Source: Liopterus haemorrhoidalis (Eukaryota > Arthropoda > Insecta > Coleoptera > Dytiscidae). From it: DNA of 64,000 bases. Of the stretch, positions 49,991 through 59,925 are shown piece after piece. Where the stretch lies: NCBI GenBank assembly GCA_963971575.1, contig OZ020622.1, positions 33,076,301 to 33,140,300 on the forward strand. The letters run 5' to 3'. The notes under the pieces were generated by a model, which saw nothing but the letters and a program-made list of their open reading frames with translations, was not told the origin of the DNA and searched no databases. Numbering within the stretch: position 1 is the first letter of the stretch; every line of letters begins with the position of its first letter. The position numbers were made by a program, and so were the translations under genes.

Positions 49991-50175
49991 TTTGTCAAAA
50001 TAAACAAGATGTTTAATTTTAAAGGCACCTGTTTAGATGGTTTTAATTTTTTTAGTTTAACATCTGTTTTTAACATCATATGTTATTTTTTTAACAAGTT
50101 ACATGTTTACAGAATAGCAAACGTGTTAAAATGTGACTTTAAAATTTTAACACCGTGTTAAAATTAATAGCTTGG
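49991..50175. other. Harbinger 5' terminal region
   Basis: Non-coding. It has several GTGTTAAAAT/ATTTTAACAC inverted motifs (50100-50165) and a TGGTTACAGAATAGAC segment at the junction with the Penelope fragment. It is probably the transposon's right end; the matching left end near 48.8 kb was not found. Confidence 0.45.
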
Positions 50176-50987
50176 TTACAGAATAGACCCCATATTGTCT
50201 TTATCAGCTTTTAATAAAATAAAAATTTTATTATTTTTTAAGAATTTTTTCGTACAGTGAAATTGTCTGATAATGGCATTCAATTTGTATACCCCCGAGC
50301 CATGAGTGCCTTTAAAATAATTGGTTAGTAGGTTTGTGACTTGACCTCTTTTTATTTCTTTGAAAGCCTCCTCATGGAGAAAAAGAATTTCTTCTACTTC
50401 AGCAGGTATTTTAAACACATCCACATCTCGGTGGTTCAAAGGTACATCAAATTTACTTCCTAATCTTAGAAAGTTGGAAATATCTTTCGGAATTTCTATG
50501 TCGGAAATGTTGATAAAACATTCTTCCGAAGATTTTATCTTATTGTTCAATTTATAGTTATCTCCTCTTTTCAACAACTTATCATGTAGTCGCATCTTTT
50601 TACTTTTTATAGATCTATTGAATGATGTTTCATTAAATCTTTCATTAAATGGTCCATATTCCCTGTTAAGATCCCCCACTATTGTCCACCATAAGGTTTT
50701 GCACTTTCTTCTCGTGAGCTCATATGTGCTTCGGAGTCACATGTTGTCTTCTACATTTTATTAAGAATGTTAAATTGGTCTTTGCAGTGGCTAGTTTTTT
50801 GCTTTTCTTTGTGTAACTCTTCATGGTTCTGGTTACATGTTGTCCCTTATTGTTGTGAAAAATCCCATCGTATTGTAAAATACACACACCGGAGAATTTA
50901 GTTGTTCTGTTGAAATTAAGTATACTTAAATTGGTTAACAACACGTTCTTCTTTTTCCCAACCAATTTAAGTATACTTAATTTCAAC

Positions 50988-50990
<3 letters not shown>
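50176..50990 (-). pseudogene. Penelope-like element, N-terminal part of RT ORF
   Basis: The minus strand encodes, in two frames, KTNLTFLIKCRRQHVTPKHI (about 50730) and then ISNFLRLGSKFDVPLNHRDV and KFLKNNKIFILLKADKDN. The LGxKF block and the KADK(G/D)N block are the conserved entry to Penelope-like reverse transcriptases. The reading ends at the Harbinger border (50175), so the catalytic YxDD part is missing. A separate Penelope endonuclease piece is at 62894. Several stops are present upstream of 50680. Confidence 0.6.
50907..50989. repeat. 30-bp perfect inverted repeat, 23-base loop
   Basis: The arm at 50907-50936 starts CTGTTGAAATTAAGTATACT and its exact complement is at 50960-50989. Each arm includes the palindrome TTAAGTATACTTAA. 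It lies in the Penelope fragment directly beside an AT microsatellite. Confidence 0.95.
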
Positions 50991-51055
<65 letters not shown>

Positions 51056-51058
51056 TAT
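50990..51058. repeat. (AT)n microsatellite
   Basis: About 30 AT units with one interruption near 51048, between the Penelope and P-like fragments. Confidence 0.95.
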
Positions 51059-51237
51059 TTATTTATTTATTTAAGTGTTTGGTTAATGCTCTTGCACCAA
51101 TTATGAATAAGCAATTTTAATGAAAATTCTATGATTTCTTGTTTGACATTTTCAGAGTGCCTCTCACACTGGACCCATTCTAAATATAAATTTGGTTTAA
51201 TTATACGATCCAATCTTTTTTCCACATTACTAAAGTG

Positions 51238-51367
51238 CAGTGGCGGCTCCAAAATCCAAAAATCTTTAAAATATTATGTAATATAAATAATAATTTAAAA
51301 AATTTATTTTTACTATATTTATTGGCATTTCTGCAGCTCTGCAGCACCTATAGACCAGCCGCCACTG
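51238..51367. mobile_element. hAT MITE, 130 bp
   Basis: Terminal inverted repeats CAGTGGCGGCT / AGCCGCCACTG, flanked by CTAAAGTG (51230-51237) and CTAAGGTG (51368-51375), an 8-bp duplication with one mismatch. No ORF. It sits in the tail of P-like transposase 2. Confidence 0.85.
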
Positions 51368-51560
51368 CTAAGGTGACAAACCGACGACATATTTTTATGA
51401 ACCATATTTTTGATAATGTTAAATACACCTACCAGATGTACGCTGGCGTACCTTGATTTACTTTTAGTAGATGAGAATTCTCTCACTTCTACTAGTTTTT
51501 GAATTTCATGTCTATTCTGTGTGCACTAACACATTGTACACAATTTTGTTTTACTTTTAA

Positions 51561-54048
51561 CCCTCCGTTGCCCGCGGCCCTAAATAGTGTCATATTTATC
51601 GCGGTGATCTGACAGATCATGTAAACAAAAAAAATAGGCGAATCAAACTTTTTAGAACCTGACGACCTACTGAAGGGTTTGAAAGCATAAATGATTCACC
51701 AAATAATATTTTTAGTAAGTACCTTATAATAATATTGAACAAAAGCAAACTTACAATATTTTTTCATAATAAAGAGCCAAAATACTTGAAAAAAAAACTC
51801 AAAAATTATTATCCATACAAAAATGTACCAAAAACAATTCTAAACTTCTAAATGAACTTTACAAAAAGCTAACTTACAATAAAATGCTTAAAAGAAAACA
51901 ATTATTCACTATCAGAGCTACCGTCTGCGTCCTCAAAACAATCACTTTTGCATCTCATTCTAGAATGTTCCAGACATAGCGGTCTGCAACACACATGGCA
52001 TTTGTATTTTGTAAGGCGCCTCTTCTTTACTACTTTGCATGGAACGCAGTCCAATCTTCTTTGATCGGTTTGCTCCTCAGGTTGCTTATAAGTTGAAGTA
52101 GTTGTAGAATTGTCCGAATGACGCCTTTTTACACCTCGGGAAATATGTATAGGTAGCCCTGTGTTCCTGCTCCTTTTTCTATCAAGATGTTCTTGCATCA
52201 GTGAAACTGCAAGATTCCGTGAAAATGTTCTTCTGTTTTTTATTTTATTTTTGTTGCCTGTTTACAAAATTTGGCTATTTATGCCTGCCATGTTCAACAT
52301 TGAGAAAAACACTACCATTGGCCAGCGTTTTGTAGCTCTAGATACATCATATGCGGCACTCATCTGGTCTACGATATCTACTCTGCATTTTGTTCTATTG
52401 TAGAAAGTTATTATTTCGGGTTTTTTGTTATCACCCGTCTCTTCATCAATTGTGTCATCAAAGTGCTGACTTGACAAAAGGAATACGTTTTTCTTTGGCT
52501 TGGGAATATAGGAAACCAATTGCTTCCTTCTGAAAAGCAAACATCGAGAATTTTTCTTCTCTTTGTTTACTTTTGAAACACTTTGGTATCTGTGGTTTAT
52601 TTGACCTCAGAGTTCCTACTATGGAAATTTTGATGTCTTTCAATTCGTTTATAAGGCCATAGCTAGTAAATCAGTTATCCACTGTTAAATTTCTTCCAGA
52701 ATTTCTTATAGGAAGAACCAGACGTTTCACGACTTCAGATGGTGAGTTATCTAAAGCAAAAGGCCCATCAGGCTGGGTTCCCGCGTAAATTTACAAATTG
52801 TAGGTATATGGGATCCTGGCGTCAGTTAGTGAAAAAATTTTCAATCCATATCTTGCAGGTTTTTTTGGGTTGTATTGCCGAAAAATACATCTCCCTCTAA
52901 AGCCAACCAACATTTCGTCGATGGTGACGTTTTCTCCAGGACTATACCATTTTGAACAGTTTTCAACGTATCTTTCAAAACAGTCTCTAACTGCTGCAAG
53001 CTGGTCGTATTTTCGTCTATCTTGCCTTGTTTCGTAGTCGTCAAACCGTAAACAGCGAATCAAAAATCGGAATCGATTTATGCCCATAGTAAGTCTGAAA
53101 ATCTCGACACCATCCCCTTTCGTACTATAGAGTTCTTCTAAATTCAACTTTGATGCTTTATACACACCAGCAAGGTATTTCAATCAAACCGGTATGTTTA
53201 GCATCTCTAGGTCTAGCAAATTGGTCACTTATTTTATCAATATATTTATTAGTAGAGTTTACAATTGTATCCAAGATAGTGTTATCAAACAATAGATTCC
53301 AAAGTCCCAGAATAGAATTTACATTTCTTGCTGCACCCTTCACCCCAGGTAGGTGAACAAGAATATTTTGTACCCCTCGTCTCCTCACTTGATTGTAAGG
53401 GTTTTTTTTTCATTTCCATGTATTGATAATTTTCTTATTTTTCAACTGATGGGCAAAATAATAATCGTCATCATACCCATCACTTTCACTTCCTGATGAA
53501 TCGGATTCATTTTTGTCACTTTCAATATCTGAACTAATACCTTATTCGGAAGCAACTTCATCGGTGTCTGTTTCTTCTTCACCTGGAACTTGATTTTCCT
53601 CATCATCTTCCTCGTTCAGCATTCGCATTATCTCGTCTATATCAGCCTCATTTTGTAGTGAAAAACGATCCATAGTGAATTGAATACAAGTATGGCACGC
53701 GGTGATCTATGAGATCAAAACCCTTTTTACTATCACCACAGCAAAATAAAAAAAAAAAAAAACTTCAATAGGGTCTTTTCTCATATACTTGTAACAAAAA
53801 GAATGAATTAAATCAAGAAAATAAATATCACGAAAAACTTACGATCTTTGTCGCGGTGATCTAATAGATCAAAAATTAATATAAAAGAACTCTGAACAGT
53901 TTGGTGAACACCATAACACTACCAGCTCACTCCTATATGAATGCTAGGAAGCTACTAATAGGCTTAATTCAGTGCTGCCAATCACATCAGTTTGGCAACT
54001 AAAAATATACCTTTCTGATCTGTCAGATCAACCGCGTGTAACGGAGGG
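51561..54048 (-). mobile_element. piggyBac element, 2.5 kb
   Basis: Flanked by TTAA on both sides (51557-51560, 54049-54052), with terminal inverted repeats CCCTCCGTTGCCCGCGG and, on the complement of the right end, CCCTCCGTTACACGCGG. Subterminal palindromes GATCTGACAGATC and variants occur near both ends. It carries a decayed transposase and lies within P-like transposase 2. Confidence 0.93.
51902..53673 (-). pseudogene. piggyBac transposase, several stops and frameshifts
   Basis: The ATG at 53673 gives an acidic N-terminus (NEADIDEIMRMLNEEDDEE), a TAA at 53542-53544, RGVQNILVHLPGVKG, NKYIDKISDQFARP and FRLTMGINRFRFLIRCLRFDD. The first catalytic Asp lies in NVTIDEMLVGFRG (about 52915). The second region (VDN-stop-FTSYGLI, about 52670) has TGA in place of Trp. 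RTKCRVDIVDQMSAAYDV supplies the conserved DxxD region. The C-terminus (CVPCKVVKKRR, CHVCCRPLC, H, C) is the cysteine-rich finger typical of piggyBac proteins. At least two frameshifts and two stops make it inactive. Confidence 0.88.
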
Positions 54049-54835
54049 TTAATATCCTGTTTGCCAACCAGCCGCAAACATAAGTTGTGGTTTGCTTATG
54101 GAGCAGCGACGAGAAGATCACTATTGCTTGGTCAACATTCGTTACATCTTCCGCCGAGTTGATAGTGTTGGGTTGGTAGGGTTCTTCTTGTGTTATTCTT
54201 CTTGTTACTTAGCTTCTTACAAAAGTGAATAACGTCGGCGAATCGTCCTCTGCACAATTAGCTCCAATGGAATGGCTTGTCACAAGGTTATTTAATAACA
54301 ATGTTTTATTATACCTGCCTATAAATGCCTGTGCATATGGTGATGTGTTTCGAAATCCATGGGCACGAATAGAACCAAAAAAAGTTCTCTAACGGGTCTT
54401 GGTTGATATCACCAACACACAAATACTTAAACCCATGGAATTTCAATACATCCCATACACATTTTATGGCATTTATTGTCAGCACCCAGTTTCTAAACAT
54501 GGGAGGTCGCCGATAGTGATTTTTTATCTTTAAATTTCATTGAGTTCAAAATTAGTATCGTACTTCTCCAAAATTCTCAGTGTTCCGATTTACCTGTTAA
54601 CGCGGAACGTAGGGGTTTGACAGCATTCTGGTAGGAACTATTCGGATTGCTGGAAAAAGAAAATATTAATTATTCAACCGTATAAAATTATGATATACAT
54701 GGAATGAAGTGCATTAAAACCTAATTAACACTACCATAACTTCTTTTGTTTCAACTTAATATACAAATATATTTAATTTATCATTTTTTATATTAATGAA
54801 ATAATCAAACAAATATAATTAAAATCATAATAATA

Positions 54836-55392
54836 TTGGGTTGTTACACAAGTCCGTTCGTTTTTTTTTTTCACCTTTTATTCAATAAAATATACATTCT
54901 AAAAAAACAAGCTTTTATTATTAAATGTACTGTCCATTATTTTCTATCACTTTGGACAAACGCTCAGGCAATTTCATAATGACATCACACCAGAAGTTTT
55001 CGTCTTTGCTCTCGAAAAATCTGTAGAGGTGAATTTTGATATCGTCCAAAGATGCGAAATTTTTTCCGTTAAGGGAATTTTGTAGAGAACGGAACAAATG
55101 ACCTCGCACTATCCGACTACCATTTGTTCTGCTTTCTACAAAATTACCCTAACGGAAAAAAAAATCGCATCTGTGGACGATTGCAAAATTCACTTGGACA
55201 GATTTTTCGAGAGCAAAGACGGAACCTTCTGGAGAGATGGCATTATGAAATTGCCTGAGCGTTTGTCCAAAGTGATAGAAAATAATGGACGACAGTACAT
55301 TTGATAATAAAAGTTTTTTTAAGAATGTATATTTTAATGAATAAAAGGTGAAAAAAAAAAAAATTAATGAACGGACTTATGTAACAACCCAA
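54836..55392. mobile_element. Palindromic mariner derivative, two 3' halves head to head
   Basis: A 557-bp element flanked by TA (54834-54835, 55393-55394) with inverted ends TTGGGTTGTTACACAAGTCC / GGACTTATGTAACAACCCAA. Each half encodes the same mariner C-terminus: minus 55109-54921 (FFESKDENFWCDVIMKLPER) and plus 55098-55304 (FFESKDGTFWRDGIMKLPER). The N-terminal and catalytic parts are absent. The halves have diverged somewhat, so the palindrome is not brand new. It lies within P-like transposase 2. Confidence 0.85.
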
Positions 55393-56516
55393 TAGTTACT
55401 AAAAATTAGAAAACTTACCTATTTTTGCTACCATATTTAATGTCGATGCCACTTTTAGGTTGAAGACCTTTGTGCATGCAAACACTTTCATTTTTTAAAT
55501 TTTATCTGTATTCACATGTTGCTCTATCAGTAAAAACGCTCGTAACTAACCTTCCCCTTAGTCGATGTTGTACAGTTATCGAATGTGTCCATTTACCTAT
55601 TTTTGTAGTATTTTCCACAGTAAACTGTAGATCTTTCTTTATCTAATGTTTTGTAATTAATTTAATTAGATGTGGTGGATCAAACATTGGTATAATATTT
55701 TTATCCTCAATTTCGAATACATGTTTAAAACGATATTCCACATAATTTTTTAAATACTTCTCCTCTGTATTTTGCATTAGGGCTTTGATGGCAGCTTGGT
55801 TGGTTGCCCCTTGATCACATGTTGTGAATAATATATTGACGCCTGTAGTATGAACCGAAATTATGACATACGTAATCATTTTTTTAAAAATACTTGTTGG
55901 AATAGTTCCTTTCGAAAACGCCAAACAGACTGGCTTTTTCCATTTTTTTCTAATCCCCGCCGCATGAAAACTATTGCATGGTCTGTAAATTCTGGGTTTT
56001 TTTCATAATCAAAATCAACAAAACCAATAATTTTGTCACTAGCTGCATCATATATCAGATTTGAATAAATGGCCATTTTATCAAAAATAAGATTTCGGTA
56101 TCGATAGATCGGTTCCAAAATAATTACATTTTACTTGATGCAATCAAAAATGAATTTGTGTATGCCTTGATGTAGTGATATCATTTTCAGTAATTCTTGC
56201 ATTCATTTGGATGGTAAAACAGAAATTTTGCTCAAAATTTTATATGCCTTCGAGGAATGCTTAAAAATACTCAGAGCTGAACATTTGTATTCAATGTGAA
56301 CCTCCTACCTCGTGATTTTTTACCAATTGCCCGAAACTGGCATTCGAAAAATTCTAAAAACTGTTTTGGTAATTTTGAACTGGATCTATCAGGAAACAAA
56401 TTCAGAATAACTAAGCACAAAATATCACACAATTAAAAAAACGCTTACTGCTAACGACAAAAGACGATTTTAAAATAGCCGTAATAGGTTGTTAGCGTCA
56501 TGCGCGTAGCTGTATC

Positions 56517-56585
56517 GACTGTCGTCGTGTTCGGTTCGGAACTGTCGTCGTGTTAGGTTCGGAACTGTCGTCGTGTTCGGTTCTA
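56517..56585. repeat. 23-bp tandem repeat in the Gypsy-3 5' region
   Basis: Nearly three units of ACTGTCGTCGTGTTCGGTTC plus GGA, with a fourth degenerate CGTGTTCGGTTATGGA. Located just before the 5' LTR end. Confidence 0.85.
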
Positions 56586-56665
56586 TTCGTGTTCGGTTAT
56601 GGAACTTGTTGTACATAAAGTTTTAATTATATGTAAAATTGAAGATATTACATTTGGCGACGAGG

Positions 56666-58324
56666 ATGACGCAACCGGTAACAGTAATTGGTAGTGTTAG
56701 AGAGTTTAATCTAAAAAAAGACGATTGGACAATATTTGTAAAGAGACTTACGCAATTTTTTGTCGCAAATGAAGTGGCGGAAACGCGTAATAAGGCAATC
56801 TTATTAAGTGCATTAGATGAAAATGCATACAAATTAGTTCAAAATTTGTGTTTACCGAGCGAACCGGAAAGTAAAACGTTAAAGGACCTTATATCGTTAC
56901 TAGATAAACATTTCGTGCCAATAAAACCAGGTTTCTACGAACGGGACAAATTTTATAACAGTGCTCGTTTACGTGGTGAATCCTTGACTGAATGGACGGC
57001 AAGAATTCGCAAATTAGCCACAGATTGTAAATTTGGAATTCATTTAGAGACAGCTTTACGTGATAAGTTTGTGACGGGTCTGTACCAAGGACCAGCTAAA
57101 GTAAAGTTGTACCGCGAGGATGTAGAAACATTAACTTTGGCTAAAGCTTTGGAAACAGCGCAATCAGTGGAAGCTGCATATGAACATCATCAGGCAGAAA
57201 TCGACTCAGAACAAGGTGTTAGTTCCGGCAGCGGTTACAGCAACCAACATAAGCCAGCGACGCAGGTGAAGACCGAGCCGCTGGATGTCTACGTGCTACA
57301 TTCCAGGAAGCAGAAGACACACATCATGCAGAACGGACCAGCCAACAAGTTGAGGTGTAAGGTGTGTGGAAATGATAATCATGTGCATTCGGAATGTCGT
57401 TACCAAAGTTATAAGTGCAAAAATTGCGGGAAAAGTGGTCATTTGCAAAAAGTATGTAGAATTAAGTTAGCAAATAATGTTAAAAATCATAATTTTGTTG
57501 AAAATGAAATACCACTGTTTAATATGAATTCAAATTTAAATGAAAATTATATGGTAAAAGTTAAAATTGATAACGTAGAATTCAAGTTACAAGTTGATTC
57601 TGGGGCAGGTATCACGGCTTGTCCTGAACTAGTTTGGAAAACAAAATTTTCTAAATATAGATTAAAACCAACCCGAACTATCTTGCGTTGTTACGATGGC
57701 AATGAAATAATACCGTTAGGATATTTTACTGTAAAAATGCAATACAACAATAAAAATGAAAACATTGATTTTTATGTAATAAAAAACGCAAAAAATCCTA
57801 TTTTAGGCATAGATTGGATGCGAAAGTTTAATTTGGGCATTGCTGAATTAAATTTTATGCAATATTCAGAGATAAATGAGTTAGGTGATGAGTTCAAAGA
57901 GGTATTTGCAGAAGGTTTAGGACTGTTTAATAAAGGGAAAATTTCGATAATTTTGAAAGAGGATGCAGTTCGGAAAAGGAGAGAAACATTCCAGGTTGGA
58001 CAAAATGTTAGTGTAAGAGATTATAGAAATAAGAAAGCGTCCTGGACGCCAGCTATTATTGTAAAAACTTTTGGGAAAAGGCATTATTTAGCAAGATTAA
58101 ATAATTCACACATTCAGTGGAAACGTCATATTAATCAGATTCGATCCATGTCATTATCTCAAGAACAATTACAAGATATTGTTGTAAATGATAGTTTCGA
58201 GGATGCTATTGATAATGATAATGCGAACCATAGTCAAAAGAAATCGCTATCAATGCCAAAATATATTCCTTCTCCCAGGCGTTCCAAAAGAACAGTAAAA
58301 CAACCTGTAAGATTAAATTATTAA
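56666..58324 (+). CDS. Gypsy-3 gag-protease-integrase-tail fusion ORF, intact
   Basis: I choose ATG 56666 (552 residues), just after the primer-binding-like site; a TTG at 56639 would lie in the LTR. Residues 1 to about 210 are Gag (NLKKDDWTIFVKRLTQFF, FYERDKFYNSARL). Two knuckles follow (CKVCGNDNHVHSEC and CKNCGKSGHLQKVC), then an aspartic protease (LQVDSGAGITACPE, PILGIDWM). The RT start (EVFAEGLGLFNKG) is fused in frame to the integrase tail (FQVGQNVSVRDYRNKKASW). RT, RNase H and the integrase core are deleted. No stop interrupts it, unlike most neighbours. It could be a recent deletion derivative or a retained Gag-protease protein. Confidence 0.88.
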   Translation: MTQPVTVIGSVREFNLKKDDWTIFVKRLTQFFVANEVAETRNKAILLSALDENAYKLVQNLCLPSEPESKTLKDLISLLDKHFVPIKPGFYERDKFYNSARLRGESLTEWTARIRKLATDCKFGIHLETALRDKFVTGLYQGPAKVKLYREDVETLTLAKALETAQSVEAAYEHHQAEIDSEQGVSSGSGYSNQHKPATQVKTEPLDVYVLHSRKQKTHIMQNGPANKLRCKVCGNDNHVHSECRYQSYKCKNCGKSGHLQKVCRIKLANNVKNHNFVENEIPLFNMNSNLNENYMVKVKIDNVEFKLQVDSGAGITACPELVWKTKFSKYRLKPTRTILRCYDGNEIIPLGYFTVKMQYNNKNENIDFYVIKNAKNPILGIDWMRKFNLGIAELNFMQYSEINELGDEFKEVFAEGLGLFNKGKISIILKEDAVRKRRETFQVGQNVSVRDYRNKKASWTPAIIVKTFGKRHYLARLNNSHIQWKRHINQIRSMSLSQEQLQDIVVNDSFEDAIDNDNANHSQKKSLSMPKYIPSPRRSKRTVKQPVRLNY

Positions 58325-58388
58325 CCGTAAACAAGTTAATTAGGACATTTAATTTGTAAAGGGTAAAACATAAATAAACGGGGAGGGT

Positions 58389-58527
58389 TGTAGTATATGA
58401 AACATACTAGATCCTAAATATGTCTGTATGAACTTGTTTTCAGTATCATGGAAACAGACGCTATTTGACAGTGGTAATAGTTGTTGTAAATAAAGTTTTA
58501 ATTATATGTAAAATTGAAGATATTAGA
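58389..58527 (+). repeat. Gypsy-3 3' LTR
   Basis: Starts TGTAGTATATGAAACATACT after the purine tract and contains AATAAA (about 58487), serving as poly(A) signal. The last 45 bases match the 5' LTR end. Confidence 0.7.
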
Positions 58528-58604
58528 ACTAATCAGCCAGCATGACGTCATATTGTTTCCGTTGTGCCATTAGAGTTGCACCACCTTGCTGTCACCGTAG
58601 ATTG

Positions 58605-58697
58605 GGTCATGTGACTACTCTTCTTCTTCCGCCGCTGCAAGCCTGGTGCTGACCTCACGCCGTTGCTCAGCGCGCCCCCTTTGAAACCTCCCTAACA
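58605..58697. repeat. Repeat R copy 2
   Basis: GGTCATGTGACTACTCTTCT, then CACGCCGTTGCTCAGCGCGC and CCCTTTGAAACCTCCCTAAC, align with 48714-48836 with gaps. No ORF. It lies 80 bases after the Gypsy-3 3' LTR. Confidence 0.7.
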
Positions 58698-59129
58698 AAA
58701 TATTATATATTATGATATATGGAAAATAAATTATTATATTATAACCAAATATAAAGTATGAGAAAGATATTATTAAAATTATACTAAATAGAATTTTTAT
58801 TTTGGTAAGTTGTCACGAGTTTACTTTTTAACGATTAAAGAGGGCTTTTGCTAAACAAAATGTTCGAAAGCCGTACTTATTCGTTAAATATTACTAGGTT
58901 TCAAAATATAGTTACGCTTAAACCACAAAAACAAGCTATACATTACTCGGTTTCACAATCGATATTATTATTTAAATTTACATGTTTGATGTATTTACAA
59001 GGATATATAATTATGCCTTAACCCCTAGTAGGTTAAGGGTTATGCCACGAATTACTTGAAAGTATTGTGTGAGACTACATATAAAATTTATACATTTATG
59101 TCTTCAGCAAAACTGTATAAATTTTAATT
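58698..59129. other. Unclassified AT-rich spacer
   Basis: No gene or repeat recognised; AT-rich DNA left of the mariner remnant, perhaps including its undetected terminal repeat. Confidence 0.3.
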
Positions 59130-59159
59130 TTATAATTATAATATATATAAATAAAAATA

Positions 59160-59546
59160 AAAATACTACTGAAATTGATCGCGAGTTGTGTAGTGTTTAT
59201 GGCGAAGACGTTATATCAAGGCCAATGGTTTCTCGTTGGCGCCAATCATTCATTGAAGCTCGCCCGCACGCTCTCGTCAGACTCAAGACCTCTTGAGGAG
59301 TTTCGATGGGAGGTTTACGGACATCCGCCTTACTCCCCTGATCTTGCACCAAATGACTTCCACCTGTTTCCGCAGCTGAAGCAACATCTTGGGGGAAGAC
59401 GCTTCACAAACGAGCATAATTTGAAACAAGAAGTTGAAAGATGGCTAACCAGTATGGCGGCTGAATGGTATGACACTGGATTGAAAAAACTTTTACCACG
59501 GTACCAAAAATGTATTGAAAAACAGGGCGATTATATAGAAAAATAA
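59160..59546 (+). pseudogene. Mariner transposase, internally deleted
   Basis: An N-terminal helix-turn-helix piece (IDRELCSVYGEDVISRPMVSRWRQSF, about 59175-59265) is joined near 59300 to the C-terminal part: WEVYGHPPYSPDLAPNDFHL with the third catalytic Asp, then FPQLKQHLGGRRFTNEH and PRYQKCIEKQGDYIEK to TAA. The central region with the first two catalytic acids is deleted and the joint changes frame. It is a different subfamily from the palindromic mariner at 54836 by its C-terminal sequence. Terminal repeats were not found. Confidence 0.8.
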
Positions 59547-59667
59547 GTAGAGCTGCAGAATCCATTTTTACCACTCGATGTAATAAAATGTTTAACGTGA
59601 GTTAATCAACGGTGGTAGAAGCGTAGGTTAACTAAAAGGTTTAAATAAAAACACTGTTTCATGGCTA

Positions 59668-59704
59668 CTAGTTTCGCTGTTTTTAATTATACAGCATCTT
59701 CAGG
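59668..59704 (-). ncRNA. Hammerhead ribozyme core, Penelope-type
   Basis: On the minus strand: CTGAAGA (59704-59698), stem II GCTGT/ACAGC with an AT-rich loop, GAAA (59676-59673), then CTAGTA, giving a minimal ACTAGT stem III and a GTA cleavage triplet. It has the same layout as 42228-42259 with a different sequence. It lies downstream, on the same strand, of the Penelope endonuclease remnant at 62894-63210 once copy D and the hAT-like element are removed. Confidence 0.65.
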
Positions 59705-59925
59705 CCTACAATATATACAATTACATGTAGAAAGAACAATTAATACAATGTATGAAAACGTACGTTTAAATTCAAAATAAAGTGAAAAACCACAAATCTA
59801 ACACCTGTGAATGTGTGGTAAACATATTAAAGTTACATGGAAAATATCTATAGACATTATATTAAACGATTATAAAGTTGATAGCTGGTCGGCGACATAA
59901 CCACATGGTAGCTATTGTGTGTGTT

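Larger units (their letters stand above)
51067..56340 (-). pseudogene. P-element/THAP9-like transposase 2, split by three transposons
   Basis: Pieces read leftward: a helical segment (FKHSSKAYKILSKISVLPSK, about 56260), the core (NLIFDKMAIYSNLIYDAASDKIIGFVDF, HAIVFMRRGL), VNILFTTCDQGATNQAAIKAL and MFDPPHLIKLI (about 55670). After the mariner piece come WVLTINAIKCVWDVLKFHG and the hallmark DINQDPLENFF (about 54390), then SHSIGANCAED to 54052. After piggyBac (51561-54048) the C-terminal tail resumes at 51556 and, after a MITE, ends in VQCERHSENVKQEIIEF and HNWCKSINQTLK at 51067. Many frameshifts. The order and hallmark blocks match P-type transposases; no THAP domain is seen. Confidence 0.72.
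56607..58527 (+). mobile_element. Gypsy-3: internally deleted Ty3/Gypsy element
   Basis: The 5' LTR end (about 56607-56652) and the 3' LTR end (about 58480-58527) share TTTTAATTATATGTAAAATT and the sequence up to GATATTA. After the 5' LTR comes TTTGGCGACGAGGATGACGC, a primer-binding-site-like start common in insect Gypsy elements. A purine tract GGGGAGGG (58379-58387) precedes the 3' LTR, which starts TGTAGT at 58389 and is about 139 bp long. Most of the 5' LTR is not recognisable. The interior encodes a single shortened ORF. Confidence 0.75.
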
